Of a DNA stretch of 64,000 nt, positions 37,401 to 46,132 are shown in pieces. Each line of letters begins with the position of its first letter. Position 1 is the stretch's first letter. A program made the position numbers and the translations under genes. The notes under the pieces were generated by a model, which worked only from the letters and a program-made list of their open reading frames with translations, searched no databases and had not been told where the DNA came from. The stretch comes from Muribaculaceae bacterium (GTDB lineage Bacteria > Bacteroidota > Bacteroidia > Bacteroidales > Muribaculaceae), in the NCBI GenBank assembly GCA_017409345.1, contig JAFQSX010000017.1:124001-188000 (forward strand). The letters run 5' to 3'.

Positions 37401-37891
37401 TTGGTGCGGCAGCGACTCTCACTCTTGATGGCAAAAAGACATTCCCATTTGCAAGTTCGGCAATTACTAACAATACCGATGGCTCTGCTTCTCTTGAATA
37501 CTTCATCAATGACATCGAAGATGGAATGCACACATTGACATTAAGTATTAAAGACAACATCGGAAATTGTGCCACAAAAACTATTTCATTTGTTGTAATC
37601 AATAGTTCGGCTCAAGTATCATTAAATGTAGCCGAAACACCTGCACGAAGTGAAGCAACCTTTGATATTGATCACAACTTCCTAAACGAGCCAATGGGTA
37701 GAATCATAATTGAAGACTGCAACGGCGATGCTATCTTTACTAAAAACGACTGCACATTCCCATTCACTTGGGATCTCAAAGATGCTAATGGAAATGCTGT
37801 TAGTGATGGCAACTACAAAGCCTATGTCATTCTAAAGGGAGGCAATCTATATGGCAGTTCTAATAAAATTGATGTAATCGTAGTTAAATAA
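34424..37891 (+). CDS. porU: T9SS sortase PorU
   Basis: 1155 residues, almost the length of the P. gingivalis protein, with a signal peptide ending near IANAY (about 26). The N-terminal domain has GHWVKVKVSEIG, DPSKVCVYGYGG and GYYFLSDY. The C25 fold carries His646 (FAGHGAE) and Cys679 (FATCDAFSFD). The C-terminal Ig/FlgD-like domain ends in NYKAYVILKG. PorU removes the C-terminal secretion signal of cargo and links cargo to anionic lipopolysaccharide on the outer surface, with PorV and PorQ/Z. It lies 7 bases after the FAH-like gene and 144 bases before porV, with a terminator between, and I assign the porU name on the porV linkage. Confidence 0.88.
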   Translation: MRIKHLIHKSIVCVATICCSLIANAYTPSYYASDSKLKSGHWVKVKVSEIGMQEISYDQLRELGFSDPSKVCVYGYGGTLLTKNTFDTSLPDDLPAVPVYYGDDKIIFYGEPDLRVNLGNGETKIEVLRNMYSSAGYYFLSDYNQGASQIPSSKNYNLSNILSREYHNSIIYIENEVENPGQAGTYFFDKSLLNGPQSYSFDIKKPFICDVSAVFKYNYAAKVPVYTALQVDFNYPDSLITKTKNNQVIPSSLESQYFYTSDGEIQFLITDSSPSNLTFNISFPSDKKATYAAIDNAYVIYRRQNDFEGESQLRMSFTQANQNTNFIITNGNENIQVWNVTNPLNIFPHSLKYNEGSKNLIGTFDKSYNYSTTGNPCLVAFDPNKEMHKVEIVGKVENQSLHNLSTPNMVIITNDLCQPYAEQVAQAHRDYQKLDVLVVNQKEIFNEFSSGTPSAMGYRRFLKMFYDRNKTKLKYLLLFGEGSWDNRGVIYPKEDRLLTYQAEVVEDARSAAKAFCGDSYFGMLNDNYEPNYFYNTEVLLGIGRIPVQTHTNAQAITNKIINYLKNPPTVALFNRALILADEGDGYGHIMQQEENIDSILSISPTTTCTKAFSTFYPSSDKDAPEARDLITQALNRGQIFFSFAGHGAEVSFTPKNLWTANNIKETSYNHPPFAMFATCDAFSFDRREGGMAEQGLYKEDGGFIAIAAASRTVYMQFNQYINRAFTCELFKASNNDLIGDVFRKARNRASTEISDRTLGVNTMCYNLAGDPALPLYKPTLNVATTTINEIEVENNATSYPVINPLSKNILKGNIVDNNGNVQKTFNGSITLTIYDGPSLNLAYAKKSGNNTSYIVEFSDSILTEPGKSYCKSDSVAIIFDENQLSEISVPVTNGEFEVSLVTPLPQKANSINRITYFAISNDKQTRASGHFNYVKVGGYNEETVIDDTTAPIIDQCYINDPSFANGDIVGSDFTFYAFISADESGLNTALNSLGAAATLTLDGKKTFPFASSAITNNTDGSASLEYFINDIEDGMHTLTLSIKDNIGNCATKTISFVVINSSAQVSLNVAETPARSEATFDIDHNFLNEPMGRIIIEDCNGDAIFTKNDCTFPFTWDLKDANGNAVSDGNYKAYVILKGGNLYGSSNKIDVIVVK

Positions 37892-37914
37892 TTTCACTCT
37901 AAATAGATACCCTT

Positions 37915-37950
37915 AAGTCCTCTGAAATACAATCAGAGGGCTTTTATTTT
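37915..37950 (+). terminator. Rho-independent terminator after porU
   Basis: AAGTCCTCTGA at 37915-37925 pairs with TCAGAGGGCTT at 37933-37943 across a 7-base loop (one G-U pair) and runs into TTTTATTTT. It separates porU from porV, which therefore needs its own start or read-through. A weak -7-like TATATTTA precedes porV. Confidence 0.75.
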
Positions 37951-38035
37951 AGCCTAAAATATCATAAACTACACAACAAAAGCAATAAAACCGTTTTTTT
38001 TTAGTTTATATATTTAACTACATTCTAAAATTGTT

Positions 38036-39244
38036 ATGAATAAGACTTTAAAATCATTTGTCATAAGCATATTAACCATTGCGATGAGCATCCCCTCATT
38101 AATGGCTCAAGATGCTACAGGAAAAAACGAATTTAACCCCGTACAAACAGGTGTGACATCCCTCAATATTGCACCCGATGCACGCAGTGCATCAATGGGA
38201 GACCTTGGTGTTGCGACTGATCCCGATGCCAATTCTCAATATTGGAACCCGTCTAAATATGCATTTGCTTATAGTAGAGGTGCCGTCGCATTAAGTTATA
38301 CTCCTTGGTTGAGAAAACTCGTTAACGACATCTTCCTTGCCAATTTAGCAGGATATTGGAAACTTGGTTCAGGTGACAATCAAGCATTAAGTGCTTCTTT
38401 GCGATATTTCTCTCTTGGAGAGGTAAATACCTCTGACCAATCGGGTGTTGCCACTCAAAGTCTAAACCCATACGAAATGGCTGTTGACTTGGGCTATTCT
38501 CGTAAATTATCTGAAAAATTCTCTATGGGTGTTGCATTTCGTTACATCTATTCCGACCTTGGATTTTCTGACTCTTATGCTGGCGACCAAACATCGGGAG
38601 CATCGGCTTTCGCCGCCGACATTTCCGGATTCTACAACACCTACCCCATTATTGGTCGCAACGAGTGCCAGTGGTCATGGGGATGGAACATATCAAACAT
38701 CGGTTCTAAAGTCTCTTACAATAACGGCGAGGACCCTGCATTTCTTCCTACCAATCTACGACTTGGTACAACATTTACATTCCCTCTTGCCGACTACCAC
38801 AATCTTGCTCTTTCTCTTGACTTAAATAAACTCCTTGTTCCCACCAAACCTCGTGAAAGCGATTTCAGCGAAGACACTGAAGGGCAACAAGCCTATCTCG
38901 ACGCTCTTGAAGATTGGGAAAACATGTCTTCAATCTCCGGTATATTCAAATCATTTACCGATGCTCCCGGTGGATTCAAAGAAGAACTTCGCGAAATTAC
39001 CTACTCTATTGGTGCCGAATATAACTACAACCAACAATTCTTCCTTCGTGCCGGTTATTTCTACGAAAACGAATTTAAAGGAAATAGACAATATTTCGGT
39101 CTTGGAGCCGGCTTCGCACTCAATGTATTGAAACTTGATGCTTCATATATGCTTGCGACAGCACAAACATCACCTCTTGACCAAACACTCCGTTTCACTC
39201 TCACATTTGACATGGACGGATTGAAAGAATTGATGGGCAAATAA
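38036..39244 (+). CDS. porV: T9SS outer membrane protein PorV (LptO)
   Basis: 402 residues with a signal peptide ending near LMAQD (about 25). The N-terminal segment [20 protein letters not shown] followed by [19 protein letters not shown] is the hallmark of PorV, a FadL-like barrel. Beta strands alternate through the rest, and the last strand ends with [17 protein letters not shown]. PorV carries T9SS cargo from the translocon to PorU in the outer membrane. It stands directly after porU, as in P. gingivalis, and ispF follows after 23 bases. Confidence 0.93.
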   Translation: MNKTLKSFVISILTIAMSIPSLMAQDATGKNEFNPVQTGVTSLNIAPDARSASMGDLGVATDPDANSQYWNPSKYAFAYSRGAVALSYTPWLRKLVNDIFLANLAGYWKLGSGDNQALSASLRYFSLGEVNTSDQSGVATQSLNPYEMAVDLGYSRKLSEKFSMGVAFRYIYSDLGFSDSYAGDQTSGASAFAADISGFYNTYPIIGRNECQWSWGWNISNIGSKVSYNNGEDPAFLPTNLRLGTTFTFPLADYHNLALSLDLNKLLVPTKPRESDFSEDTEGQQAYLDALEDWENMSSISGIFKSFTDAPGGFKEELREITYSIGAEYNYNQQFFLRAGYFYENEFKGNRQYFGLGAGFALNVLKLDASYMLATAQTSPLDQTLRFTLTFDMDGLKELMGK

Positions 39245-39267
39245 TCAACTTCAAAAAAAGCATCATA

Positions 39268-39744
39268 ATGTTTAGAATCGGGCAAGGTATTGATGTTCAT
39301 AAACTAGTCGAAGGGCGAGACCTCTGGATTGCCGGAGTAAAGATTCCATATCATTTGGGGTTGCTAGGGCATAGTGATGCCGATGTGGCGTTACATGCAC
39401 TTTGTGACGCCTTATTAGGAGCAGCATCTATGCGTGATATTGGATACCACTTCCCCGACACCGACCCCAATTACAAAGGTGCTGATTCCAGGGTATTATT
39501 GCGTCGTGTGCGCGAAATGCTAAATGAAAAGAATTACTCTATAGGAAATGTAGATGTAACGATTGCGGCCCAAGCGCCCAAAATGCTACCACATATTCCT
39601 CAAATGATTAAAAACATCGCCGACGATCTATTAATTGACTCGGATTGTGTATCGGTAAAAGCCACAACTACCGAACGATTAGGATTTACCGGACGAGGCG
39701 AAGGCATTGCTGCTTTTGCAGTTGCACTCATCAACAAGGAATAA
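39268..39744 (+). CDS. ispF: 2-C-methyl-D-erythritol 2,4-cyclodiphosphate synthase
   Basis: 158 residues, the usual length. Metal-binding residues are seen as D9 and H11 (GIDVHKL) and H43 ([12 protein letters not shown]), together with GHSDADV (35-39), [11 protein letters not shown] near 57 and the C-terminal [17 protein letters not shown] block. It forms the cyclodiphosphate intermediate of the MEP isoprenoid pathway in the cytoplasm. It probably shares a transcript with porV. It is the only MEP gene in the window. Confidence 0.97.
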   Translation: MFRIGQGIDVHKLVEGRDLWIAGVKIPYHLGLLGHSDADVALHALCDALLGAASMRDIGYHFPDTDPNYKGADSRVLLRRVREMLNEKNYSIGNVDVTIAAQAPKMLPHIPQMIKNIADDLLIDSDCVSVKATTTERLGFTGRGEGIAAFAVALINKE

Positions 39745-39856
39745 TTCGACTTAAAAAAAGTTAACACACTCTTCATTTCCGTTAATTTAAGTTATATACC
39801 ACCATACGTATATGATTTCTCAAATGATTACAGTTGCAATACACTAAAAAAAGTAG

Positions 39857-39864
39857 TATTTTTG
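39857..39864 (+). promoter_or_regulatory. Predicted -7 element of the rimP-nusA-infB operon
   Basis: TATTTTTG, matching TAnnTTTG, 62 bases before rimP. Transcription would start near 39871, about 10 bases before the attenuator-like hairpin. A weak TTG at 39834-39836 might serve as -33. Confidence 0.55.
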
Positions 39865-39880
39865 CACTTGAAATAGTCAC

Positions 39881-39907
39881 GGAGGAGGCAAACGCTTCCT
39901 CCTTTTT
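39881..39907 (+). terminator. Attenuator-like terminator in the rimP leader
   Basis: GGAGGAGGC at 39881-39889 pairs fully with GCTTCCTCC at 39894-39902 around the loop AAAC, with one G-U pair, followed at once by TTTTT. This is a complete intrinsic terminator placed inside the leader of the rimP-nusA-infB operon, 24 bases upstream of the rimP ATG. It suggests that transcription is gated by termination, perhaps by NusA itself, but the RNA alternative structure was not identified. Confidence 0.65.
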
Positions 39908-39925
39908 ATTAAATCTATCACAAAT

Positions 39926-40393
39926 ATGATTGACAAGCAGTTACTCACTCAAACAATTGAGCAAGCGATTGAAGGCACTTCAATATTCATCGTTGACATC
40001 AAAATCAACCCGGGCAATGTTATCATCGTTGAGATTGACAGCCCTGAAAGTATTGATATTGACACTTGCGCCTCAATAACTCGCACAATTGAAGCAGTTT
40101 TTGACCGCGACACCGAAGACTATGAACTTGAAGTGGGTTCGGCCGGGCTTACCTCTCCCTTTAAAGTAAAAGGGCAATATCTTAAAAACATAGGTAACGA
40201 AGTCGAAGTACTCACTCGCGATGGTCGCAAAATGCAAGGCACTCTCACTCATGTGAGCGACAACGATTTCACCATCGAAGTATCTAAAAAAGTAAAAGAA
40301 CCGGGAGCGAAACGCCCCACTATTGTCATGGAACCAATTACAATAACCTTTGACAATGCTAAAACCGTAAAATATTTAATTAACTTCAAATAA
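39926..40393 (+). CDS. rimP: Ribosome maturation factor RimP
   Basis: 155 residues, typical length. The N-terminal domain has DIKINPGNVIIVEIDSP and DTCASITRTIEAVFDRD, then the conserved YELEVGSAGLTSPFKV motif near residue 75; the C-terminal SH3-like domain follows. RimP assists 30S subunit maturation. It is the first gene of the operon and ends 15 bases before nusA. Confidence 0.95.
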   Translation: MIDKQLLTQTIEQAIEGTSIFIVDIKINPGNVIIVEIDSPESIDIDTCASITRTIEAVFDRDTEDYELEVGSAGLTSPFKVKGQYLKNIGNEVEVLTRDGRKMQGTLTHVSDNDFTIEVSKKVKEPGAKRPTIVMEPITITFDNAKTVKYLINFK

Positions 40394-40408
40394 AACAACC
40401 AGACAAAG

Positions 40409-41665
40409 ATGGCTAAAAAAGAAGAAACACCAAATATGGTGGAGCAATTTGCCGAGTTTAAAGAACTTAAACACATCGACAAAACCACAATGATAAGCGT
40501 TTTGGAAGAATCATTCCGTAGCGTTCTTGCTAAAACATTTGGTACTGATGACAACCTTGATGTGATTTTGAACCCCGACAAAGGTGATGTTCAAATCTTT
40601 CAAAATTTAGAAGTCGTACCCGATGGTGAAGTTGAGAATGTAAACACACAAATAAGCCTTAGCGAAGCACGTGCCAATGGAGACCCCGATGCTGAAATTG
40701 GAGAAGAATACTCAAAAGAAATCATTTTTGCTAATTTTGGCCGTCGTGCAATCCTTAACTTGCGCCAAACTCTTCAATCTAAAATACTCGACCTTCAAAA
40801 AGAAGCCATTTATGCTAAATTTAAAGACCTTGAAGGCGAACTTGTAACCGGAGAAGTTTACCAAACTTGGTCAAAAGAAACACTCCTCCTCGACGACGAT
40901 AAAAACGAACTCCTTCTTCCTAAATCTGAAGCAATCCCCAGCGATTACTTCCGCAAAGGTGAAACAGTGAGAGCTGTGGTAATTAATGTTGACAACAAAA
41001 ACAACAATCCCAAAATTACCGTATCTCGCACAAGCAATGAGTTCCTTCGCCGTTTGTTTGAACTTGAAGTTCCAGAGATTCACGATGGTCTTATCAATAT
41101 TCGCGCTATCGCTCGCATCCCTGGCGAACGTGCTAAAATCGCCGTTGAAAGTTACGACGAACGCATTGACGCAGTCGGTGCGTGTGTGGGAGTTAAAGGT
41201 TCTCGCATACATGGCATCGTACGCGAACTTCGCAACGAAAATATTGATGTAATCAATTACTCACAAAAACCCGAAGTTCTTATTGGTCGTGCATTAAACC
41301 TATCTCATGCACCTCAAATGCGCATTGACCACGAAGCAAAGAAAGCCGAAGTATTCCTTCGCCCCGAAGACATATCTTTGGCTATCGGTAAAGGTGGATT
41401 GAACATCAAATTGGCATCTATGCTTTCAGGATATACTATTGACATATATCGTGAAGGATCTTATTCAAACGAAGAAGATATCTACATCGACGAATTTAAA
41501 GACGAAATTGATAGTTGGATTATTGATGCTCTCAAGGCTATGGGTTGTGTTACAGCCAAAGCAGTAATCAACACTCCTCGTCAAGACCTCATTGACAAAG
41601 CCGACCTTGAAGAGGATACTGTTGACGAAATTCTTGAGATACTAAAAGCTGAATTTGAGGACTAA
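40409..41665 (+). CDS. nusA: Transcription termination/antitermination factor NusA
   Basis: 418 residues. The N-terminal RNA-polymerase-binding domain (about 1-130) is followed by S1 (EGELVTGEVYQ near 148), KH1 (IPGERAKIAVESYD near 238) and KH2 (AIGKGGLNIKLAS near 330) domains. The C-terminus is short and acidic and has only a helix-hairpin-helix-like segment, lacking the acidic repeats of E. coli. NusA controls pausing and termination. It is placed between rimP and infB, as in most bacteria, and may act on the leader hairpin at 39881. Confidence 0.96.
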   Translation: MAKKEETPNMVEQFAEFKELKHIDKTTMISVLEESFRSVLAKTFGTDDNLDVILNPDKGDVQIFQNLEVVPDGEVENVNTQISLSEARANGDPDAEIGEEYSKEIIFANFGRRAILNLRQTLQSKILDLQKEAIYAKFKDLEGELVTGEVYQTWSKETLLLDDDKNELLLPKSEAIPSDYFRKGETVRAVVINVDNKNNNPKITVSRTSNEFLRRLFELEVPEIHDGLINIRAIARIPGERAKIAVESYDERIDAVGACVGVKGSRIHGIVRELRNENIDVINYSQKPEVLIGRALNLSHAPQMRIDHEAKKAEVFLRPEDISLAIGKGGLNIKLASMLSGYTIDIYREGSYSNEEDIYIDEFKDEIDSWIIDALKAMGCVTAKAVINTPRQDLIDKADLEEDTVDEILEILKAEFED

Positions 41666-41736
41666 TCTCACATTCTATTCAGTCTCTTTAATCCTCCTCA
41701 TTATTTAACCCAAGCTGTAATACTTTAAAATAATAT

Positions 41737-44547
41737 ATGGCGAAAATTAAAATTAGTAAAGTAGCAAAAGATCTCAATGTAGCCCTCCCTACAGTTATTG
41801 AGTTTTTGCGTAAAAAAAACATCACCATCGATGACAACCCCAATGCTCGCATAGAGGATGACATCGTGGAGATTCTTGCGAATGAGTTCCGTAGCGACAA
41901 AGATCAAAAAAGCAAATCGGAACAACTCTCATCTGAACGCCAAAAAGAGAAAGCGAAACCGGCTCCTAAAGAAGCACCGGCTCCGGTTGAAGAAATTGTT
42001 TTACCTATCGAACCTGCTATCGCTCCAAAGATTGTGGGAAAAATAGACATTAACAATGTTGGCAAAAGTACGCCTAAAGAACCTGAAAAGGTTGTTGAAG
42101 AAAAGCAACCTAAAAAAGAGGAACCAAAAGCGAAAGAAGTAGTTGCCGAAACAAAAACCAAAGAGGCTCCTAAAAAGCCAGTTCAACCTGCTCCTAAAAA
42201 GCAACAAGAGCCTAAGGCAATCGTCAAAGACGAAAAGCCGGTTAAACCAGAACCCATTAAAGAGGTAGAAGTGTCTCAACCTAAAGAAGATCAAGAGGAG
42301 GAAATCTTCACTATGAGTCGTCCTACTGCTACTCCTACTATCAATGTAGTAGGAAAGATTGACCTTTCTGCTATCAATCAGCAGACTCGTCCAAAGAAAA
42401 AAACTAAAGAGGAGAAACGCAAAGAACGCCTCGCTAAAGATAATGCTGCTCAACAAAACAATGCTGCTGCGCAAAATGGTGATCGCAAAAAGCGCAAACG
42501 CATCATGGGCAAAGAAAAAATTGATATTGAAAAAGCCGGACAACTTGTCGGCAATAACAACCATGGTGGGAACAAAAACGAACACTCTCGTCGTGAAAAA
42601 CCCGCCAAAGATAAAAACAAACGTCCTATTCACACCGAGGTAAACGAAGAAGACGTTCAAAAACAAATAAAAGAAACCCTTGCTCGCCTCACCAGCAAAG
42701 ATAAAGGGCTTAAGAAAGGTGCTAAATGGCGTAAAGAAAAACGCGAAGCAAGTGCCTCTCGTGAGCGTGAAGCAGCCGAACTCGAACAAGCAGAAAGCAA
42801 GGTATTGAAACTTACCGAATTTGTAACAGCCAATGACCTTGCCGTGATGATGAATGTACCCATCAACAATGTCATAGGCACATGTATGAATCTCGGTGTT
42901 ATGGTTTCTATCAACCAACGCCTTGATGCCGAAACGATCAATATCGTTGCCGAAGAATTCGGGTTCAAAACTGAATATGTATCAGCCGAAGTATCTGAAG
43001 CCATCGAACAAGAAGAAGATCGCGACGAAGACTTGACTACTCGTCCACCGGTAGTTACCGTAATGGGACACGTTGACCATGGTAAGACTTCTTTGCTCGA
43101 CTATATCCGCAACGCCAATGTTATTGCAGGTGAAGCAGGTGGTATCACTCAACACATAGGTGCTTACAATGTGAAATTATCTGATGGCCGTCGCATAACA
43201 TTCCTTGACACCCCGGGTCACGAAGCATTTACCGCAATGCGTGCTCGTGGTGCAAAAATTACCGACCTCTGTATCATCATCGTTGCTGCCGACGATAGCG
43301 TGATGCCTCAAACTGTCGAAGCTATCAACCACGCTTCAGCAGCAGGCGTGCCCATCGTATTTGCAATCAACAAAATTGACAAACCAACTGCCAATCCCGA
43401 TAAGATTAAAGAAGCACTCGCTGCTATGAACTATCTTGTTGAAGACTGGGGTGGTAAATATCAATCACAAGATATTTCAGCAAAAAAAGGTATTGGCGTT
43501 GACGATTTGATGGAAAAAGTGCTTCTCGAGGCCGAAATGCTTGAATTGAAAGCCAACCCTAATCGCAAGGCCGTGGGCTCAATCATTGAGTCTTCACTTG
43601 ACAAAGGTAGAGGATATGTAGCAACAGTTCTCGTTCAAAACGGCACTCTTCGTGTGGGCGACACTATTCTTGCCGGTACTCACTATGGAAAAGTAAAAGC
43701 GATGTTCAACGAGCGTAACCAACGCATCACCGAAGCCGGTCCTGCTACTCCTACATTGATTCTCGGTCTAAATGGTGCTCCTACCGCAGGCGACACTTTC
43801 AATGTCATGGATAGCGACCAAGAGGCTCGTGAAATAGCAACTAAACGCGAACAATTGCAACGTGAACAACGTGAACGCACTACAACCAAACTCACCCTCG
43901 AAGAAATTGCTCGTCGTCGTGCTCTTGGTAACTTCCACGAACTCAACATCATCGTCAAAGGTGACGTGGATGGTTCTATCGAAGCATTGTCCGACTCTCT
44001 TCTCAAACTTTCTACCGAAGAGATTCAAATCAATGTTATCCACAAAGCCGTGGGTGCAATCTCCGAAAGCGATGTTGTGCTTGCTGCTGCATCCGACGCG
44101 ATTATCATCGGATTCCAAGTTCGCCCATCACTTCCTGCTCGTCGTGCTGCCGAACAAGAAGGCGTACAAATCCGCCTTTACTCGGTTATCTATCAAGCAC
44201 TCGAAGAGGTTAAAGATGCGATGGTGGGTATGCTTGCTCCCGAAATCAAAGAAGAAATCACAGGGACTGCCGAAGTTCTTCAAACCTACAAAATCTCAAG
44301 AGTGGGAACTATTGCCGGTGCAATGGTGCGCGAAGGAAAAATCAAACGCTCTTGCAAGGTGCGCTTGATTCGCGATGGCATCGTTATCTACACCGGTGAA
44401 CTCGGTTCACTCAAACGCTTCAAAGACGATGTAAAAGAAGTTGCATCGGGATATGATTGCGGTCTTAACATTGCCGGATATAACGACATCAAAGAAGGCG
44501 ATATCATCGAAGGCTTTGAAGAAGTGGAAGTATCTCGCGAATTGTAA
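41737..44547 (+). CDS. infB: Translation initiation factor IF-2
   Basis: 936 residues. The N-terminal IF2_N domain (about 1-50) is followed by a long low-complexity linker rich in Lys, Glu, Pro and Ala (about 55-340), a second IF2_N-like unit near 360-415 and the G domain. G1 is GHVDHGKT near 444, G3 DTPGHE near 490 and G4 NKID near 545. Domains II-IV follow with the C-terminal C2 fMet-tRNA-binding part. It places initiator tRNA on the 30S subunit. The gap from nusA is 71 bases. Confidence 0.97.
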   Translation: MAKIKISKVAKDLNVALPTVIEFLRKKNITIDDNPNARIEDDIVEILANEFRSDKDQKSKSEQLSSERQKEKAKPAPKEAPAPVEEIVLPIEPAIAPKIVGKIDINNVGKSTPKEPEKVVEEKQPKKEEPKAKEVVAETKTKEAPKKPVQPAPKKQQEPKAIVKDEKPVKPEPIKEVEVSQPKEDQEEEIFTMSRPTATPTINVVGKIDLSAINQQTRPKKKTKEEKRKERLAKDNAAQQNNAAAQNGDRKKRKRIMGKEKIDIEKAGQLVGNNNHGGNKNEHSRREKPAKDKNKRPIHTEVNEEDVQKQIKETLARLTSKDKGLKKGAKWRKEKREASASREREAAELEQAESKVLKLTEFVTANDLAVMMNVPINNVIGTCMNLGVMVSINQRLDAETINIVAEEFGFKTEYVSAEVSEAIEQEEDRDEDLTTRPPVVTVMGHVDHGKTSLLDYIRNANVIAGEAGGITQHIGAYNVKLSDGRRITFLDTPGHEAFTAMRARGAKITDLCIIIVAADDSVMPQTVEAINHASAAGVPIVFAINKIDKPTANPDKIKEALAAMNYLVEDWGGKYQSQDISAKKGIGVDDLMEKVLLEAEMLELKANPNRKAVGSIIESSLDKGRGYVATVLVQNGTLRVGDTILAGTHYGKVKAMFNERNQRITEAGPATPTLILGLNGAPTAGDTFNVMDSDQEAREIATKREQLQREQRERTTTKLTLEEIARRRALGNFHELNIIVKGDVDGSIEALSDSLLKLSTEEIQINVIHKAVGAISESDVVLAAASDAIIIGFQVRPSLPARRAAEQEGVQIRLYSVIYQALEEVKDAMVGMLAPEIKEEITGTAEVLQTYKISRVGTIAGAMVREGKIKRSCKVRLIRDGIVIYTGELGSLKRFKDDVKEVASGYDCGLNIAGYNDIKEGDIIEGFEEVEVSREL

Positions 44548-44559
44548 CATTTGAGGCTA

Positions 44560-45051
44560 ATGTCAATAGCCTACATAAATATCGGATCTAATATGGGTAA
44601 TCGCAACGCTCTAATCGAGCAAGCGATTACCCATATTGAATTTTTATGTGGTTCCAGATGCAAGCAATCTCCTGTAATTGAATCTGAACCATGGGGATTT
44701 GAATCCCCCCACCCGTTTCTTAACATCGGGATATCTATTGAATGTAACCTTGACCCACTTGTCTTGTTACAAGAACTACTAAAAATAGAAAAAAGCATCT
44801 CCAACACATCACATCGCGATGAAAACGGCAATTATATTGACCGATTAATTGACATTGATCTCATTGCCGTTGATGATATAGTAATTGACTCTCCTACTCT
44901 ACAACTGCCACATCCACGAATGCATCTACGCGATTTTGTGCTCTCCCCCATGATGCACCTCAACTCATCGTGGGTTCACCCCATTTTTAATCAATCAATA
45001 ACCGAACTTTACAACCAATTACATGAAAAAGATAATAAACCCATGGGTTGA
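44560..45051 (+). CDS. folK: 2-amino-4-hydroxy-6-hydroxymethyldihydropteridine pyrophosphokinase
   Basis: 163 residues from ATG 44560; a TTG at 44551 in the same frame is less likely. It begins AYINIGSNMGNR, has SEPWGFESPHPFLN near residue 44 and the metal aspartates in RLIDIDLIAVD near 100, followed by LPHPRMHLRDFVLSP. This matches HPPK, which pyrophosphorylates the pterin before dihydropteroate synthase in folate synthesis. The start lies 12 bases after infB. The 3' end overlaps the next gene by 29 bases. Confidence 0.93.
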   Translation: MSIAYINIGSNMGNRNALIEQAITHIEFLCGSRCKQSPVIESEPWGFESPHPFLNIGISIECNLDPLVLLQELLKIEKSISNTSHRDENGNYIDRLIDIDLIAVDDIVIDSPTLQLPHPRMHLRDFVLSPMMHLNSSWVHPIFNQSITELYNQLHEKDNKPMG

Positions 45052-45499
45052 CCTCATTGACGAAGGTTACAACTGTTTTGCTTGTGCTCCAAACAATCCT
45101 TATGGACTCAAAATGGAATTTTGGGAAGATGGCGATGACATCGTATCATATTGGACTCCCGGCGACAACTATCAAGGTTGGCTCAAGACTCTGCATGGGG
45201 GCATACAAGCCACTCTTATTGACGAAATGGGTGGATGGGTAGTGGCTCGCAAATTGCAAACTTCGGGCATGACAACAAACCTCAATGTGAGATATCGCCG
45301 CCCCATCTCCACTGGCGAAAATGTAACCATTGAAGCACGCGCTCGCATACGCGAACAAAAGAAAATGTTTGTGATTATTGATGTAACATTGTCGGTAAAA
45401 GGGAGAGTGTGTTCCGAAGCCGAACTAACTTATTATTGTTTTTCAAAAGAAAAAGCCACCGAAGAATTCCACTTCCGCGGCTGCGAAGTTGAAAAATAA
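45023..45499 (+). CDS. PaaI-type hotdog-fold thioesterase
   Basis: 158 residues. The hotdog core shows NYQGWLKTLHGGIQATLIDE near 56, a motif in which the HGG and the acidic residue after it form the usual PaaI active site, and the strand TNLNVRYRRPISTGE. Cysteines at CFACAPNN near the N-terminus (residues about 19-22) are unusual. The substrate is unknown; the family hydrolyses acyl- or aryl-CoA thioesters. It overlaps folK by 29 bases in another frame, indicating tight coupling. The gene is convergent with the toxin gene. Confidence 0.85.
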   Translation: MKKIINPWVDLIDEGYNCFACAPNNPYGLKMEFWEDGDDIVSYWTPGDNYQGWLKTLHGGIQATLIDEMGGWVVARKLQTSGMTTNLNVRYRRPISTGENVTIEARARIREQKKMFVIIDVTLSVKGRVCSEAELTYYCFSKEKATEEFHFRGCEVEK

Positions 45500-45527
45500 T
45501 GGTAATAATATAAAGGGGAAATGAGGA

Positions 45528-45842
45528 TTATTGATACAACAAACTATGCACAGCGTCATGAATTCTCACAATCCCTGAGCCATCTTCGAGTGTGTATATT
45601 TGATATGCAAAATGAAAATCTTCACAAATAAATTCTCTATAGCCTAATTTTATCCATTCCTTCTTGTAACGAGCCAATGGATAAATTTGAGCATAAATAC
45701 CCAAACTTCCCAATGCATCGTAAAGTCTATCTATCTTTTTCTTAATGGTAATTTCATCTAATGCCTCGTGAAGAAGTAAAGCATTCTCATAGAACGATTC
45801 TATTTGATAATGCACTCGTTTATCAATATAGACTTTCATCAT
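45528..45842 (-). CDS. RelE/ParE-like toxin of a type II toxin-antitoxin pair
   Basis: 104 residues. The N-terminal MKVYIDKRVHYQIESFYENAL and the C-terminal FICEDFHFAYQIYTLEDGSGIVRI with IHDAVHSLLYQ fit the compact RelE/ParE toxin fold (plasmid stabilisation family). Assignment rests mainly on length, the strand pattern and its placement, since it overlaps an upstream 69-residue gene by 4 bases, the common antitoxin-first order. RelE members cut mRNA on the ribosome and ParE members inhibit gyrase; I cannot tell which applies. Confidence 0.6.
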   Translation of the reverse strand: MMKVYIDKRVHYQIESFYENALLLHEALDEITIKKKIDRLYDALGSLGIYAQIYPLARYKKEWIKLGYREFICEDFHFAYQIYTLEDGSGIVRIHDAVHSLLYQ

Positions 45843-46048
45843 TGTTGATAATGATGATTAATCTTGTTAAGAATACGTTGTTTTGACTCTTCAAGGCTCA
45901 AACATTCTGCATCAATTTCATCTTGAGTTATAACTTGCGACACTTTAAACCCAATTGATGTTTGCTGATAAACAACTGATGGTTCACTAACTAAACTTCT
46001 ATTATCTAAACCTTCTATTTCCTCAAAGTCTTCTCTTTTTGTTGCCAT
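45839..46048 (-). CDS. Putative antitoxin partner
   Basis: 69 residues, acidic at the N-terminus (REDFEEIEGLD) and ending in a helical segment TQDEIDAECLSLEESKQRIL. The shape and position directly before a RelE/ParE-like gene, with a 4-base ATGA overlap, are typical of type II antitoxins. No DNA-binding fold was recognised with certainty. A -7 element TATTTTTG lies 21 bases upstream. Confidence 0.55.
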   Translation of the reverse strand: MATKREDFEEIEGLDNRSLVSEPSVVYQQTSIGFKVSQVITQDEIDAECLSLEESKQRILNKINHHYQQ

Positions 46049-46068
46049 AACAAATCATTTTTACTCCA

Positions 46069-46076
46069 CAAAAATA
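46069..46076 (-). promoter_or_regulatory. Predicted -7 element of the toxin-antitoxin operon
   Basis: Reads TATTTTTG on the minus strand. It lies back to back with a plus-strand -7 element (46119-46126), so this short region is a divergent promoter. Confidence 0.5.
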
Positions 46077-46118
46077 ACTATTTTTCTATAAATGCCCATA
46101 CATTTAAAAAACAATTAT

Positions 46119-46126
46119 TATCTTTG
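46119..46126 (+). promoter_or_regulatory. Predicted -7 element of the structured RNA / barrel transcript
   Basis: TATCTTTG matches TAnnTTTG. Transcription would start near 46133, giving about 360 bases before the barrel gene start at 46495. Confidence 0.5.
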
Positions 46127-46132
46127 CGAAAA

